A DNA stretch of 64,000 nucleotides from an uncultured Roseibium sp. (GTDB taxonomy: Bacteria > Pseudomonadota > Alphaproteobacteria > Rhizobiales > Stappiaceae). The translations under genes and the position numbers were made by a program. Of this stretch, positions 37,171 to 46,088 are shown in pieces. The stretch lies in the NCBI RefSeq assembly GCF_963675985.1, contig NZ_OY780958.1:2108001-2172000 (forward strand), written 5' to 3'. Numbering within the stretch: position 1 is the first letter of the stretch; every line of letters begins with the position of its first letter. Under the pieces are notes generated by a model. It was not told the DNA's origin and ran no database searches. It saw nothing but the letters and a program-made list of their open reading frames with translations.

Positions 37171-38340
37171 TCATGCGGCCCGGTTTCGGGCCTTCGGATT
37201 CAGCCGGTCGACGACCTGTGGCCAAACCTCGAGAAAACGATCGATGTCGGCCTCTGAGGAATTCCAGCCGAGACTGACACGCAGAGCGCAGCGGGCAGCT
37301 GCCTCGTCGACCCCCATGGCGGTCAGCACATGGGACACGGACACCTTGCCGGACGAACACGCGGAACCGGAAGACAGGGACACACGTTCCAGATCGAAGG
37401 CGATCAACGCCGTTTCCGCCGAAATTCCGGGAGCCGCAAAGCAGCTCGTGTTCGCGAGACGCGGCGCCTCCTCCCCGAATATAGTCACGGCGGGGCAGAT
37501 TTCACGTATCCCGGCTTCCAATCTATCGCGAAGGGCGGCGAGACGTGTCACGTCTTCGGCTTCCCGTTCCGCATCCTGCGCGGCCATACCGAATCCGGCA
37601 ATGGCAGCAACGTTTTCCGTACCGGCGCGGCGCCAGTTTTCCTGTCCGCCGCCCGACATCAGCGGCGACGGCACGCGGGCCGTGGAGCGGACAACGAGAG
37701 CACCTGCGCCCTGCGGTCCGCCGAACTTGTGCGCCGACAGGCTGATGGCATCGGCCTTCCAGGCGTCCATGTCTATTGCCATGCGCCCGGCCGCCTGCAC
37801 CGCGTCGACGTGGAAGAAGCCGCCGGCCTGTGACACCAGCTCGCCGATTTCGGCAAGCGGACTGATCACGCCTGTTTCGTTGTTGGCTGCCATCACGGAG
37901 ACCAGTGCCGGCCCACCGTCGGCCAGCCTATCCTTCAAGACGTCCAGCCGAATCAGGCCGTTGCCGTCGGCGGGGACAACCTCCTGCATGGAGACCGGAA
38001 ACCGGCCGCCCGCGGCCACCGAAGGGTGTTCCGTCGCGCCGCGCAGAAGACGTTCCAGATAGGCCGGGGACCCCTGGTCCTGCCAGGTCGGGGTCAGCGC
38101 CGTCATATTGGCTTCGGTGCCGCCGGACACGAAGGTAACGGCCCGGGAGCGGGTCTTGCAGAGGCTGGCCACCTGCTCGCGCGCGGCCTCGACCCTGGCC
38201 CGGGCACGGCGGCCGTCGGCATGGACCGACGACGCATTGCCGACGTCGTTCAGAACTTCGACCATGCGCTCCCTTGCGCCGGGGCGCAGCGGCGCGCCGG
38301 CGTTATGGTCGAAATAGACGTGGTCTTTCGCCTGAGGCAT
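37171..38340 (-). CDS. Class I (NifS/IscS-like) cysteine desulfurase
   Basis: This PLP-dependent cysteine desulfurase is the first gene of the suf operon. The 389-residue product, from the ATG at 38340 (MPQAKDHVYFDHNAGAP), has the PLP lysine in SLSAHKFGGPQGAG and the mobile active-site Cys loop SSGSACSSGKVSVSHVL, as in IscS/NifS enzymes. An upstream ATG at 38397 adds 19 residues and cannot be excluded. The operon thus has two different desulfurases, this one and SufS, as in many rhizobial suf loci. Confidence 0.9.
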   Translation of the reverse strand: MPQAKDHVYFDHNAGAPLRPGARERMVEVLNDVGNASSVHADGRRARARVEAAREQVASLCKTRSRAVTFVSGGTEANMTALTPTWQDQGSPAYLERLLRGATEHPSVAAGGRFPVSMQEVVPADGNGLIRLDVLKDRLADGGPALVSVMAANNETGVISPLAEIGELVSQAGGFFHVDAVQAAGRMAIDMDAWKADAISLSAHKFGGPQGAGALVVRSTARVPSPLMSGGGQENWRRAGTENVAAIAGFGMAAQDAEREAEDVTRLAALRDRLEAGIREICPAVTIFGEEAPRLANTSCFAAPGISAETALIAFDLERVSLSSGSACSSGKVSVSHVLTAMGVDEAAARCALRVSLGWNSSEADIDRFLEVWPQVVDRLNPKARNRAA

Positions 38341-38503
38341 AGCCTGTTCGCGCGCCTGTGTTTCACCTGTTTTCAGCCGGATCGAAAATCTTTTCATTTA
38401 CCCATCGTTACGGAAAACTTGAAATTTTCCGCTCTGATGGCTTAAACGTGCCCACCTGACGACGTCGCGTCCCATTTTTCCATCATCATGGGACGTGGGC
38501 GAC

Positions 38504-38520
38504 TTTCGAATAATTCTAAA
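38504..38520. promoter_or_regulatory. Candidate Irr box (iron-control element) of the suf operon
   Basis: TTTCGAATAATTCTAAA matches the rhizobial ICE/Irr consensus TTTAGAA-N3-TTCTAAA at all but one position. It lies in the 300-bp divergent region, upstream of the desulfurase-sufBCDS-sufT-sufA-tenA operon and of the hydrolase gene on the other strand. Irr control of suf genes is known or predicted in alphaproteobacteria; its use here is inferred. Confidence 0.6.
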
Positions 38521-38641
38521 GAAGGTTCTAGAAACTCGGAACCTGAGAGTCAAGTTTAGACTTAGGGATTTCACGTATATAGAACTTAAGGCGCGCCCGG
38601 GAATCCCAAGGGCGCCGCAATAAAAAAGGACATAGCGCTTC

Positions 38642-39310
38642 ATGCCCGAGGTGATCTTCAACGGTCCCGCGGGCCGGCTGGAAGGCCGGTTCCATCCCGC
38701 GAAAAAACGCAATGCACCGATCGCCCTGGTGCTTCATCTGCATCCCCAGTTCGGCGGCACGATGAACAACCAGATCGTGTATCAGCTCTATTACATGTTT
38801 GCGCAGCGCGGCTTTGCGGTCCTGCGGTTCAATTTCCGCGGCGTCGGCCGTTCCCAAGGGGCCTTCGACCATGGCCAGGGAGAGCTTTCCGATGCGGCCG
38901 CGGCTCTTGACTGGGTGCAGACCGTGCACCCGGACGCACGCGCCTGCTGGATCGCCGGCTTCTCCTTCGGCGCCTGGATCGGTATGCAGCTGCTGATGCG
39001 CCGGCCGGAAGTCGAAGGCTTCATCTCGGTCGCGCCCCCGGCCAACCTGCACGACTTCTCGTTCCTGGCCCCCTGCCCCTCTTCGGGCCTGATCATCCAT
39101 GGCGAGAACGACAAGGTCGTTCCGCAGAAGGATGTGCAGACCCTGGTCGACAAGCTGAAGACCCAGAAGGGCATCGTCATCGACCATCAGGAAATCCCCA
39201 GCGCGAACCACTTCTTCGAGAGCCACATGGACGACTTGATGGACCGCTGCGGTAATTACCTCGACGGCCGGCTCGGCCTGACACCGGACGATTATGTGCC
39301 GGTCGACTGA
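38642..39310 (+). CDS. Alpha/beta hydrolase of the small dienelactone-hydrolase-like type
   Basis: This 222-residue cytoplasmic hydrolase has the strand-loop LHLHPQFGGTMNN (oxyanion region), LRFNFRGVGRSQG, a nucleophile elbow GFSFGAW (Ser), a late Asp in GENDKVVPQ and a His in SANHFFESH. This complete triad layout matches a family conserved in alphaproteobacteria whose substrate is unknown. The start is the ATG at 38642. A strong terminator follows the gene. Confidence 0.85.
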   Translation: MPEVIFNGPAGRLEGRFHPAKKRNAPIALVLHLHPQFGGTMNNQIVYQLYYMFAQRGFAVLRFNFRGVGRSQGAFDHGQGELSDAAAALDWVQTVHPDARACWIAGFSFGAWIGMQLLMRRPEVEGFISVAPPANLHDFSFLAPCPSSGLIIHGENDKVVPQKDVQTLVDKLKTQKGIVIDHQEIPSANHFFESHMDDLMDRCGNYLDGRLGLTPDDYVPVD

Positions 39311-39334
39311 TCGCCGGAAAAGCACCGACTTGTC

Positions 39335-39360
39335 AAAAGCCCGCAACATGCGGGCTTTTT
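39335..39360 (+). terminator. Rho-independent terminator
   Basis: The stem GCCCGCA / TGCGGGC has a 3-nt loop, AAAA before it and TTTTT after it, 25 bp downstream of the hydrolase stop. Confidence 0.9.
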
Positions 39361-39370
39361 ACTTGTGCGA

Positions 39371-39874
39371 ATGCCCAAACTGGATCTGCCCGTGCCTCAC
39401 CAAGACCCCGAGTTCCATATCAGAGCGGCCACACCGGACGATTGTGACGGTCTGGCCGGGCTATACCGCCACCTCATACCCAATGACGTTCCCGCCGATC
39501 CGGTAGAGACACCGGCGTCCTGTAAGCAGATGCTCGCGCACCCGGGCCTGACCGTCCTGATAGGAATCAGAAACGGCGTTTCGGTCTCTACCTGTACACT
39601 GATCGTCATTCCGAACATGACCCGCGGCGGCGCGCCTTACGCATTGATTGAGAATGTCGTCACCCACTCGGACTACCGTGGCAAGGGTTTCGGCGAACAA
39701 TTACTCAAGTCCGCCTTCAAGCGGGCCTGGGCTGACGGCTGCTACAAGGTCATGCTCTTGAGCGGATCGAAGAACACGGAGGCACACCGCTTCTATGAGC
39801 GGATCGGGTTCGAGACGACAAAGGTCGACTTCGAGGCGCGGGCGCCCGGCTATCCACCGCGCATGCTCGCCTGA
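39371..39874 (+). CDS. GNAT-family N-acetyltransferase
   Basis: This acetyl-CoA-dependent acetyltransferase has about 167 residues. The GNAT core is clear: FHIRAATPDDCDGL at the start of the fold, ENVVTHSDYRGKGFGEQLL (acetyl-CoA-binding R/QxxGxG/A reading YRGKGFG), then YKVMLLSGSKN and HRFYERIGFE. The substrate is unknown. The ATG at 39371, or a GTG at 39365, begins only about 10 bp after the U-run of the preceding terminator, with no obvious ribosome site. Translation may start without a normal leader. Confidence 0.82.
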   Translation: MPKLDLPVPHQDPEFHIRAATPDDCDGLAGLYRHLIPNDVPADPVETPASCKQMLAHPGLTVLIGIRNGVSVSTCTLIVIPNMTRGGAPYALIENVVTHSDYRGKGFGEQLLKSAFKRAWADGCYKVMLLSGSKNTEAHRFYERIGFETTKVDFEARAPGYPPRMLA

Positions 39875-39877
39875 CTC

Positions 39878-39906
39878 AAAAAGCCCGCCGATCCGGCAGG
39901 CTTTTT
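39878..39906 (+). terminator. Rho-independent terminator
   Basis: A near-perfect hairpin AAAAAGCCcGCCG / CGGCaGGCTTTTT lies directly after the GNAT stop, with a U-run. Confidence 0.85.
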
Positions 39907-39954
39907 ATTTCCTTACAGGCTTTTGAGAGCCTTTTTTAAAGCTGTGCTGGAAGC

Positions 39955-40341
39955 TTACTGACCCGGTGTCCAGGCTTCGTAGTCGCCGGAAACTTCCGGG
40001 CGGTCTTCCGGGGTCAGGATCGAACCGTGCGGGCGATAGGCGCCCGGCGTGCCGGTCAGATTCTGCTGATGCGGCTTCTGCCAGTGCCTGGGATAGTAGG
40101 CTTCGTCGGTGGGCGGGGTGTCGACCCGATGGTGCATCCAGCCGTGCCAGCCCGGGGGTATCGTAGAAGCTTCTGCCAGGCCGTTATAGATGACCCAGCG
40201 CTTCTTCCCGCCCCGTTCGCGGTAGTACTTGTTGCCGGACTCGTCCTCGCCGACGAATTCGCCTTTGCGCCAGGTAAAAAAGCGCGTTCCCATGGTCTGG
40301 CCGTTCCACCAGGTGAACAGTTCGATTATGAGCTTCCACAT
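39955..40341 (-). CDS. NADH:ubiquinone oxidoreductase subunit, NDUFA12 family
   Basis: This supernumerary subunit of respiratory complex I is shared by alphaproteobacteria and mitochondria (NDUFA12/B17.2). From the ATG at 40341 (MWKLIIELFTWW) it has 128 residues. The family segments are MGTRFFTWRKGEFVGEDESG, YYRERGGKKRWVIYNG and PPGWHGWMHHRVDTPP. An upstream ATG at 40371 would add ten residues and is less likely. Confidence 0.92.
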   Translation of the reverse strand: MWKLIIELFTWWNGQTMGTRFFTWRKGEFVGEDESGNKYYRERGGKKRWVIYNGLAEASTIPPGWHGWMHHRVDTPPTDEAYYPRHWQKPHQQNLTGTPGAYRPHGSILTPEDRPEVSGDYEAWTPGQ

Positions 40342-40505
40342 CGCCTGAAGAGATCCTTGAGCGAGACGCATTGGTATCGCGGACGGTCAGAACCGTGCCG
40401 CCGGTAGGATTGGCGCGAATATGACGGCTCGCACGGCGACTGTCCAGCCCGCATTTCCCCGCTCTTCGCCTCAGACCGGGGAATGGCCCTGAAAGGCGGG
40501 AACTG

Positions 40506-41207
40506 TCAGCTGCCGGTGGCGCGTGTCGAACCGAAAGCGGAAATGCGCGGCGCTTTCTTGTCTGACGCCGCCGGAATGATCCGTTTGCCGGTCAGGTCGA
40601 CCGAATCGGGTACGCTTCTGGATGCGGAGGCGAATTCCTTTTCCACCGCGCTTTGCACGGCCGCCAGGCGCTTGGTCGCCTGCTTGTGATAATGCCGCGC
40701 ATTTTCCAGGGTCTTTATCTTCTCCGCCTGAACATCAAGGGTCTTGTGGATCCCATCGATATTATAGAAGCCGGAACTCTCCAGAATCATCTGCCGCTCG
40801 TCGGTCAGAAGCCACTGCAGACGGCTGTAAAGTGTCGCGGGCGAAAGCGGCTTGACCAGGAGGTGATGCGCCCCTGCCCTGAGCCCCTTGTCGACCAGGG
40901 CGCGTGTACCGTGGGCGGTGATGAACAGCAGCGGCACGTAGCACAAAGGCTCCATATGCCGGTGGCGGATCAGGCGCAGCAGCTGATAGCCGGAAGTGGG
41001 CGCCATGCGCCAGTCGGCGAGAATCACGTTCGGCGGCTCGCTCAGCATTGCCTCCAGCGCTTCGTCCGCCGAATCGAAGACCCGCACTCGGGCGACCTTG
41101 AAACTGATGAGAATCGACCGGATCAAAGTCTGCATGGGTTTGCTGTCCTCGACGATCACAACATCGAGATCCTCAAGCCCTAGGCCGTAAGCTGCGTGAT
41201 GCTTCAT
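40506..41207 (-). CDS. Response regulator with an N-terminal receiver domain
   Basis: The 233-residue product has a CheY-like receiver at about 14-135 with VVIVEDSKPM, the phospho-acceptor Asp in VILADWRMAPTSG, the conserved Thr/Ser switch region LLFITAHG and the Lys in LLVKPLSP. After it comes a helical region (about 150-190) and an unstructured tail; no DNA-binding domain is recognised. The output may be protein-protein interaction. No histidine kinase gene is adjacent. It is divergent from nrdJ. Confidence 0.85.
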   Translation of the reverse strand: MKHHAAYGLGLEDLDVVIVEDSKPMQTLIRSILISFKVARVRVFDSADEALEAMLSEPPNVILADWRMAPTSGYQLLRLIRHRHMEPLCYVPLLFITAHGTRALVDKGLRAGAHHLLVKPLSPATLYSRLQWLLTDERQMILESSGFYNIDGIHKTLDVQAEKIKTLENARHYHKQATKRLAAVQSAVEKEFASASRSVPDSVDLTGKRIIPAASDKKAPRISAFGSTRATGS

Positions 41208-41869
41208 TTGAACCGCTCTTGATTGTCCCCAACTGAAACAATGCCAGAGGCGCTTTAAGTCGCACTCAATGCGCGACCTGCCATTTTCATAAAATTTTCA
41301 TCTAAACCGCACGGTTACGCCGATGTTTGCGGCAGTGCGGGATAAAGGATTTTCTGAGCCGGCTCAGGCCGGGAATCGCAGAAGTCCGCGCGTTTCGGCA
41401 ACACTCCCCGTTATCCACATGACCACACTATATTTGGGGCTTGCACCCAAAATAGACACAACAGGTTGTCGATGCGCGCTTGACGGTAACGATTGATTCA
41501 CTCTAGTTTTTTATCACTTTCAGTGTGCGTATCAGGAAGCGGTCTTCCCCGCCTCCGATCCTCCAGTATCCAGTATTGAGCGTAACGCGTCCCGGTCTTT
41601 GGCTTCCGCCATTCGGGCGCCAGTTACATGTGCGTCTGGGTTCCGCAAAAGCGTCTCAGGCCTCCTCGTGACAAAGCTGTTGATGAACACTATATCTGGT
41701 AGCCATCAGCGCTCAAAACACTAGATAACGGATCGATCAAAGCGATCCGGAAAAAACAGGGTAAGGCTTACCGCCGACCCGGACCAATTTGGTCTCGGAT
41801 CAGAATTGCGTGAGACTCGCGGCCGGAAGACGAAGTACGGCCCGACCGGGAAATCGAAGGGGATATGGA
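41208..41869. promoter_or_regulatory. 662-bp upstream region of nrdJ
   Basis: No supported gene lies in this gap. At 41425-41460 there is an inverted-repeat element (ACACTATATTTGGGG ... CCCAAAATAGACACA). Its left half resembles an NrdR box (ACACwATATAT...), in a position suited to controlling nrdJ. The rest should hold the promoters of nrdJ and the response regulator. I looked for cobalamin-riboswitch boxes and did not find a convincing one. Confidence 0.4.
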
Positions 41870-44800
41870 ATGCGGATTGAGCGGCGCTATACGAAACAGG
41901 GACAGTCTCCCTACGCCGACATTGAATTCCGGACGGCAACGAGCGAGATCCGTAATCCGGACGGTTCGATCGTGTTTCGGCTGGAAAACATTCAGGTTCC
42001 GTCGCAATTCTCCCAGGTTGCGGCCGACATTCTCGCGCAGAAGTATTTCCGCAAGGCCGGCGTTCCGGCCAAACTGAAGCCCGTCGAGGAAAACACGGTT
42101 CCGTCCTGGCTGTGGCGTCAGGAAGCCGACGAGAAGGCGCTGAAGACGCTGCCTGAAGACGAGCGCTACGGCTCCGAGATCGACGGTCGTCAGGTGTTCG
42201 ACCGCCTGGCCGGCACCTGGACCTACTGGGGCTGGAAGGGCGGCTACTTCGACACGGAAGAAGACGCCCACGCGTTCTATGACGAACTGCGCTTCATGCT
42301 GGCGACCCAGAAGGTGGCGCCGAACTCCCCGCAGTGGTTCAACACAGGCCTGCACTGGGCCTATGGCATCGACGGCCCGAGCCAGGGCCACTTCTATGTC
42401 GATTTCCAGACCGGCGAACTGACCCGCTCCGCCACGGCCTACGAGCATCCCCAGCCGCACGCCTGCTTCATCCAGTCCGTCGGCGACGACCTGGTCAACG
42501 ACGGCGGCATCATGGACCTTTGGGTCCGCGAGGCACGCCTGTTCAAATACGGCTCCGGCACCGGCTCCAACTTCTCCCGCGTCCGCGGCGAAGGTGAGCG
42601 GCTGTCAGGCGGCGGCAAGTCCTCCGGCCTAATGAGCTTCCTGAAGATCGGCGACCGGGCGGCCGGCGCGATCAAGTCCGGCGGCACCACGCGCCGCGCG
42701 GCCAAGATGGTCGTGGTCGACGTCGACCATCCGGACATCGAGGAATACATCAACTGGAAGGTCAAGGAAGAGCAGAAGGTGGCCGCCCTCGTCACCGGCT
42801 CGAAGGTCTGCCAGAAGCACCTCAGTGCGATCATGCGCGCCTGCGTCAACTGTGAGGCGGACAACGGCGAATGCTTCGACCCGGCGAAGAACCCGGCGCT
42901 GAAGCGGGAAATCCGCGCTGCCAAGAAGATGATGGTGCCGGACAACTACATCCAGCGCGTCATCCAGTTCGCCCGCCAGGGCTACTCCAAGATCGAATTC
43001 CCGACCTACAACACGGACTGGGACTCGGAAGCCTATCTGACCGTTTCCGGCCAGAACTCCAACAACTCGGTGCGCGTCACCGACGGGTTCCTGTCCGCGG
43101 TCGTGGAAGACGGCGACTGGGACCTGACCGCCCGCAAGACCAACAAGACGGTCAAGACGATCAAGGCCAAGGAACTCTGGGAACAGATCGGCTATGCCGC
43201 CTGGGCGTCCGCCGATCCGGGCATCCAGTACCACACCACCATCAACGACTGGCACACCTGCCCGGCTTCCGGCGAGATCCGGGCGTCCAACCCGTGCTCG
43301 GAATACATGTTCCTGGACGACACGGCCTGTAACCTGGCGTCCCTGAACCTGATGCAGTTCCGCCGCGAGGACCGGTCGTTCGACGTCGACAACTACGAGC
43401 ATGCCGTCCGCCTGTGGACCATCGTTCTGGAAGTCTCCGTGCTGATGGCCCAGTTCCCGTCGAAGGAAATCGCGGAACTCTCCTACAAGTTCCGCACGCT
43501 CGGTCTCGGCTACGCCAATATCGGCGGCCTGCTGATGACCTCCGGCATTCCCTACGACAGTGACGAAGGCCGTGCGATCTGCGGCGCGTTGACCGCCGTC
43601 ATGACCGGCGTGTCCTATGCAACGTCCGCGGAAATGGCCGGCGAGCTCGGCGCATTCCCGGAATACGACAAGAACGCCAAGGACATGCTGCGGGTCATCC
43701 GCAACCACCGCCGCGCCGCCTATGGCGAGGACACCGGCTACGAGGCGCTCAACACCAATCCGGTCGCCCTCGACCACGCCAACTGCCCGGACAAGACCCT
43801 GATCGACCACGCGCAGCGCGCTTGGGACCGGGCGCTTGAACTCGGCGAGAAGCACGGTTTCCGCAACGCCCAGTCCACCGTGATCGCCCCGACCGGCACC
43901 ATCGGTCTGGTCATGGACTGCGACACCACCGGCATCGAGCCCGACTTCGCCCTGGTGAAGTTCAAGAAGCTTGCCGGCGGCGGCTACTTCAAGATCATCA
44001 ACCGGGCCGTTCCCGAAGCCCTGCGCGGGCTCGGCTATTCGGAAGCCGAGATCGCCGAGATCGAGGCCTATGCGGTCGGTCACGGCTCCATCGAGCAGGC
44101 GCCGCACATCAACCCGACGACGCTGAAGGCCAAGGGCTTCTCCGACGAGAGCCTGGCGAAGATCAAGGCCTCGCTCGGCGCGGCCTTCGACATCAAGTTC
44201 GTCTTCAACCGCTGGACGGTCGGCGACGAGCAGATGGCCGCACTGATGGTTCCGGAAGAAAAGCTGATCGACCCGGCCTTCGACCTTCTGACCCACATGG
44301 GCTTCAGCAAGGAAGAGATCGAGGAAGCCAACACCCACGTCTGCGGCGCGATGACCCTGGAAGGGGCACCGCACCTTAGGCAAGAGCATTACGCCGTGTT
44401 CGACTGCGCCAACCCGTGCGGCCGCATCGGCAAGCGCTTCCTGTCGGTGGAAAGCCATATCCGCATGATGGCGGCCGCCCAGCCGTTCATTTCCGGCGCG
44501 ATCTCCAAGACGATCAACATGCCGAATGACGCCACCGTCGACGAATGCAAGGAAGCCTACATGCTGTCCTGGCGCCTGGCGCTGAAGGCCAACGCGCTCT
44601 ACCGCGACGGCTCCAAGCTGTCCCAGCCGCTCAATGCCCAGTTGCTCGCCGACGAGGACATGGAAGAGGACGAGGTGGCGGAAGCCATCGCCGCCAAGCC
44701 GATGGCCGCCAAGGCGGAAGTGGTTGCGGAACGGATCGTGGAACGCATCATCGAACGCGCCATCCGCGAACGGGAAAAGATGCCGGACCGCCGCAAGGGC

Positions 44801-45556
44801 TACACCCAGAAGGCGCGTGTCGGCGGCCACAAGGTGTATCTGACCACCGGCGAATACGAGGACGGCCGCCTCGGCGAGATCTTCATCGACATGCACAAGG
44901 AAGGCGCTGCTTTCCGCTCGCTGATGAACAACTTCGCCATCGCCATCTCGCTCGGTCTGCAGTACGGCGTGCCTTTGGAAGAATATGTCGACGCCTTCAC
45001 CTTCACCCGGTTCGAACCGGCCGGCATGGTGCAGGGCAACTCGGCGATCAAGAACGCGACGTCGATCCTGGACTACATCTTCCGCGAGCTGGCCGTGTCC
45101 TATCTCGGCCGCCACGACCTGGCCCATGTGCCGCCGGAAGCCATCGGCAACACGACCATGAGCTCGGGCGCAAACGAAGGCAAGGACAACGCTGCCCAGC
45201 CGGCGGTCGTTTCCCACGGCCTCGTGCGCGGCCAGACCGAGCGGTTCCGCCTGGTCTCCAGCGGTGAACCGGCCGGTGCGCTCGGCGACGCGGTGTCGGC
45301 CACGACGGCCAGCACCCCGGCGGCCCAGACTTCGGCGATCGCCACCGCCTTCGCCCGCGGCTCCGAAGCGGTGGCGGCCGTGGAAGTCAGCACGGCCCCT
45401 GCCCCGCAGCCCAACGACGCGGCCCAGCAGATCGCCCAGGCCCGCATGAAAGGCTACGAAGGCGAAAGCTGCTCGGAATGCGGCAACTTCACCATGGTCC
45501 GCAACGGCACCTGCCTGAAGTGCGACACGTGTGGGAGCACGAGTGGATGCAGCTAA
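41870..45556 (+). CDS. nrdJ: Adenosylcobalamin-dependent (class II) ribonucleotide reductase
   Basis: NrdJ makes deoxyribonucleotides with a cobalamin-derived radical and works with or without oxygen. From the ATG at 41870 (MRIERRYTKQGQ; AAGGGGA upstream) the product is 1228 residues, the normal length for this large class II subfamily. Visible are the substrate-site region NPCSEYMFLDDTACNLASLNL (in two halves around the conserved Cys residues), the PTGTIGLVMDCDTTGIEPD loop and the C-terminal zinc-ribbon-like CSECGNF...CLKCDTCG that re-reduces the active site. The gene is the last core gene before the accessory island, and its terminator forms the left island repeat. Confidence 0.95.
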   Translation: MRIERRYTKQGQSPYADIEFRTATSEIRNPDGSIVFRLENIQVPSQFSQVAADILAQKYFRKAGVPAKLKPVEENTVPSWLWRQEADEKALKTLPEDERYGSEIDGRQVFDRLAGTWTYWGWKGGYFDTEEDAHAFYDELRFMLATQKVAPNSPQWFNTGLHWAYGIDGPSQGHFYVDFQTGELTRSATAYEHPQPHACFIQSVGDDLVNDGGIMDLWVREARLFKYGSGTGSNFSRVRGEGERLSGGGKSSGLMSFLKIGDRAAGAIKSGGTTRRAAKMVVVDVDHPDIEEYINWKVKEEQKVAALVTGSKVCQKHLSAIMRACVNCEADNGECFDPAKNPALKREIRAAKKMMVPDNYIQRVIQFARQGYSKIEFPTYNTDWDSEAYLTVSGQNSNNSVRVTDGFLSAVVEDGDWDLTARKTNKTVKTIKAKELWEQIGYAAWASADPGIQYHTTINDWHTCPASGEIRASNPCSEYMFLDDTACNLASLNLMQFRREDRSFDVDNYEHAVRLWTIVLEVSVLMAQFPSKEIAELSYKFRTLGLGYANIGGLLMTSGIPYDSDEGRAICGALTAVMTGVSYATSAEMAGELGAFPEYDKNAKDMLRVIRNHRRAAYGEDTGYEALNTNPVALDHANCPDKTLIDHAQRAWDRALELGEKHGFRNAQSTVIAPTGTIGLVMDCDTTGIEPDFALVKFKKLAGGGYFKIINRAVPEALRGLGYSEAEIAEIEAYAVGHGSIEQAPHINPTTLKAKGFSDESLAKIKASLGAAFDIKFVFNRWTVGDEQMAALMVPEEKLIDPAFDLLTHMGFSKEEIEEANTHVCGAMTLEGAPHLRQEHYAVFDCANPCGRIGKRFLSVESHIRMMAAAQPFISGAISKTINMPNDATVDECKEAYMLSWRLALKANALYRDGSKLSQPLNAQLLADEDMEEDEVAEAIAAKPMAAKAEVVAERIVERIIERAIREREKMPDRRKGYTQKARVGGHKVYLTTGEYEDGRLGEIFIDMHKEGAAFRSLMNNFAIAISLGLQYGVPLEEYVDAFTFTRFEPAGMVQGNSAIKNATSILDYIFRELAVSYLGRHDLAHVPPEAIGNTTMSSGANEGKDNAAQPAVVSHGLVRGQTERFRLVSSGEPAGALGDAVSATTASTPAAQTSAIATAFARGSEAVAAVEVSTAPAPQPNDAAQQIAQARMKGYEGESCSECGNFTMVRNGTCLKCDTCGSTSGCS

Positions 45557-45689
45557 GCGTCAAGGCTAAGCCTGACCTGATGCGTCAGCCATTCTCGCTC
45601 TGCGTCAGGATAGTCTGCTCATTCAACACTCGAAGGCTGCTCACCTGCCCAGAAGGTGCTGAAGTACGGCGCTATCGCCACTGAAACAA

Positions 45690-45724
45690 AAAACCCGCCC
45701 ATCAGAGATGATCGGGCGGGTTTT
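45690..45724 (+). terminator. nrdJ terminator; left copy of the island-flanking direct repeat
   Basis: A strong hairpin (AAAACCCGCCC...ATC / GATCGGGCGGGTTTT) lies 134 bp after the nrdJ stop. Nearly the same sequence, including the loop and part of the left flank, recurs at 63438-63473. Confidence 0.85.
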
Positions 45725-45803
45725 CATGTACGCTCCGGGCATTGAAGCCACCCCAGCCCGCCGTGTTTCAAAATCAATGTTTCATAAACCCGTTCCTCAA
45801 TAT

Positions 45804-45819
45804 AAGGTTGAACAACCTT
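45804..45819. promoter_or_regulatory. Inverted repeat upstream of the small island gene
   Basis: The perfect 6-bp arms AAGGTT / AACCTT are separated by GAAC. They lie 4 bp before the ribosome site of the following gene, so this could be an operator or a 5' hairpin. Confidence 0.4.
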
Positions 45820-45835
45820 AGATGGAGGAATGAAT

Positions 45836-46087
45836 TTGGCTCGCGTAAGCAACATTAACTTTGTCAATGAAGCGAATGTGAACCGTCTCGGAAGAGGAAG
45901 GTCGGAGACGGAAGCTACGGTATTTCACCGGACTGAAGACGATGGAACCACTTGGCTTCACATCTACTCCTATGGGGAGCGTCCAGATCATCCTGGCAAC
46001 AAAGCTCGGGCCAGTCAAAATCTCGCGTTTTGCAAAGAGGATATCCGCAGATTGAGGGACTACCTGAACCAAATTCTGGCAGACTGA
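45836..46087 (+). CDS. Small protein of unknown function, next to vsr
   Basis: This protein of about 83 residues has no recognisable domain (LARVSNINFVNEANVNRLGRG ... FCKEDIRRLRDYLNQILAD is its visible character: mixed, soluble, with a C-terminal helix). I prefer the TTG at 45836 as start: GGAGG at 45824-45828 is seven bases away, while the in-frame ATG at 45830 is only one base away. It ends 1 bp before the convergent vsr gene ends, so it borders the methyltransferase operon, but a shared function is not shown. Confidence 0.55.
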   Translation: MARVSNINFVNEANVNRLGRGRSETEATVFHRTEDDGTTWLHIYSYGERPDHPGNKARASQNLAFCKEDIRRLRDYLNQILAD

Positions 46088-46088
46088 T

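Noticed and set aside
41208..41869. Cobalamin riboswitch upstream of the B12-dependent nrdJ
   Set aside because: I looked for the conserved B12-box sequence and helices and found no convincing match; only an inverted repeat is present.
42629..45217. 862-codon open frame on the minus strand inside nrdJ
   Set aside because: It is the antisense shadow of a GC-rich gene; the plus-strand NrdJ motifs are complete and the antisense translation resembles no family.
45478..45684. Short frame overlapping the nrdJ 3' end
   Set aside because: It is a different frame within the nrdJ zinc-ribbon coding region and has no ribosome site or homology.
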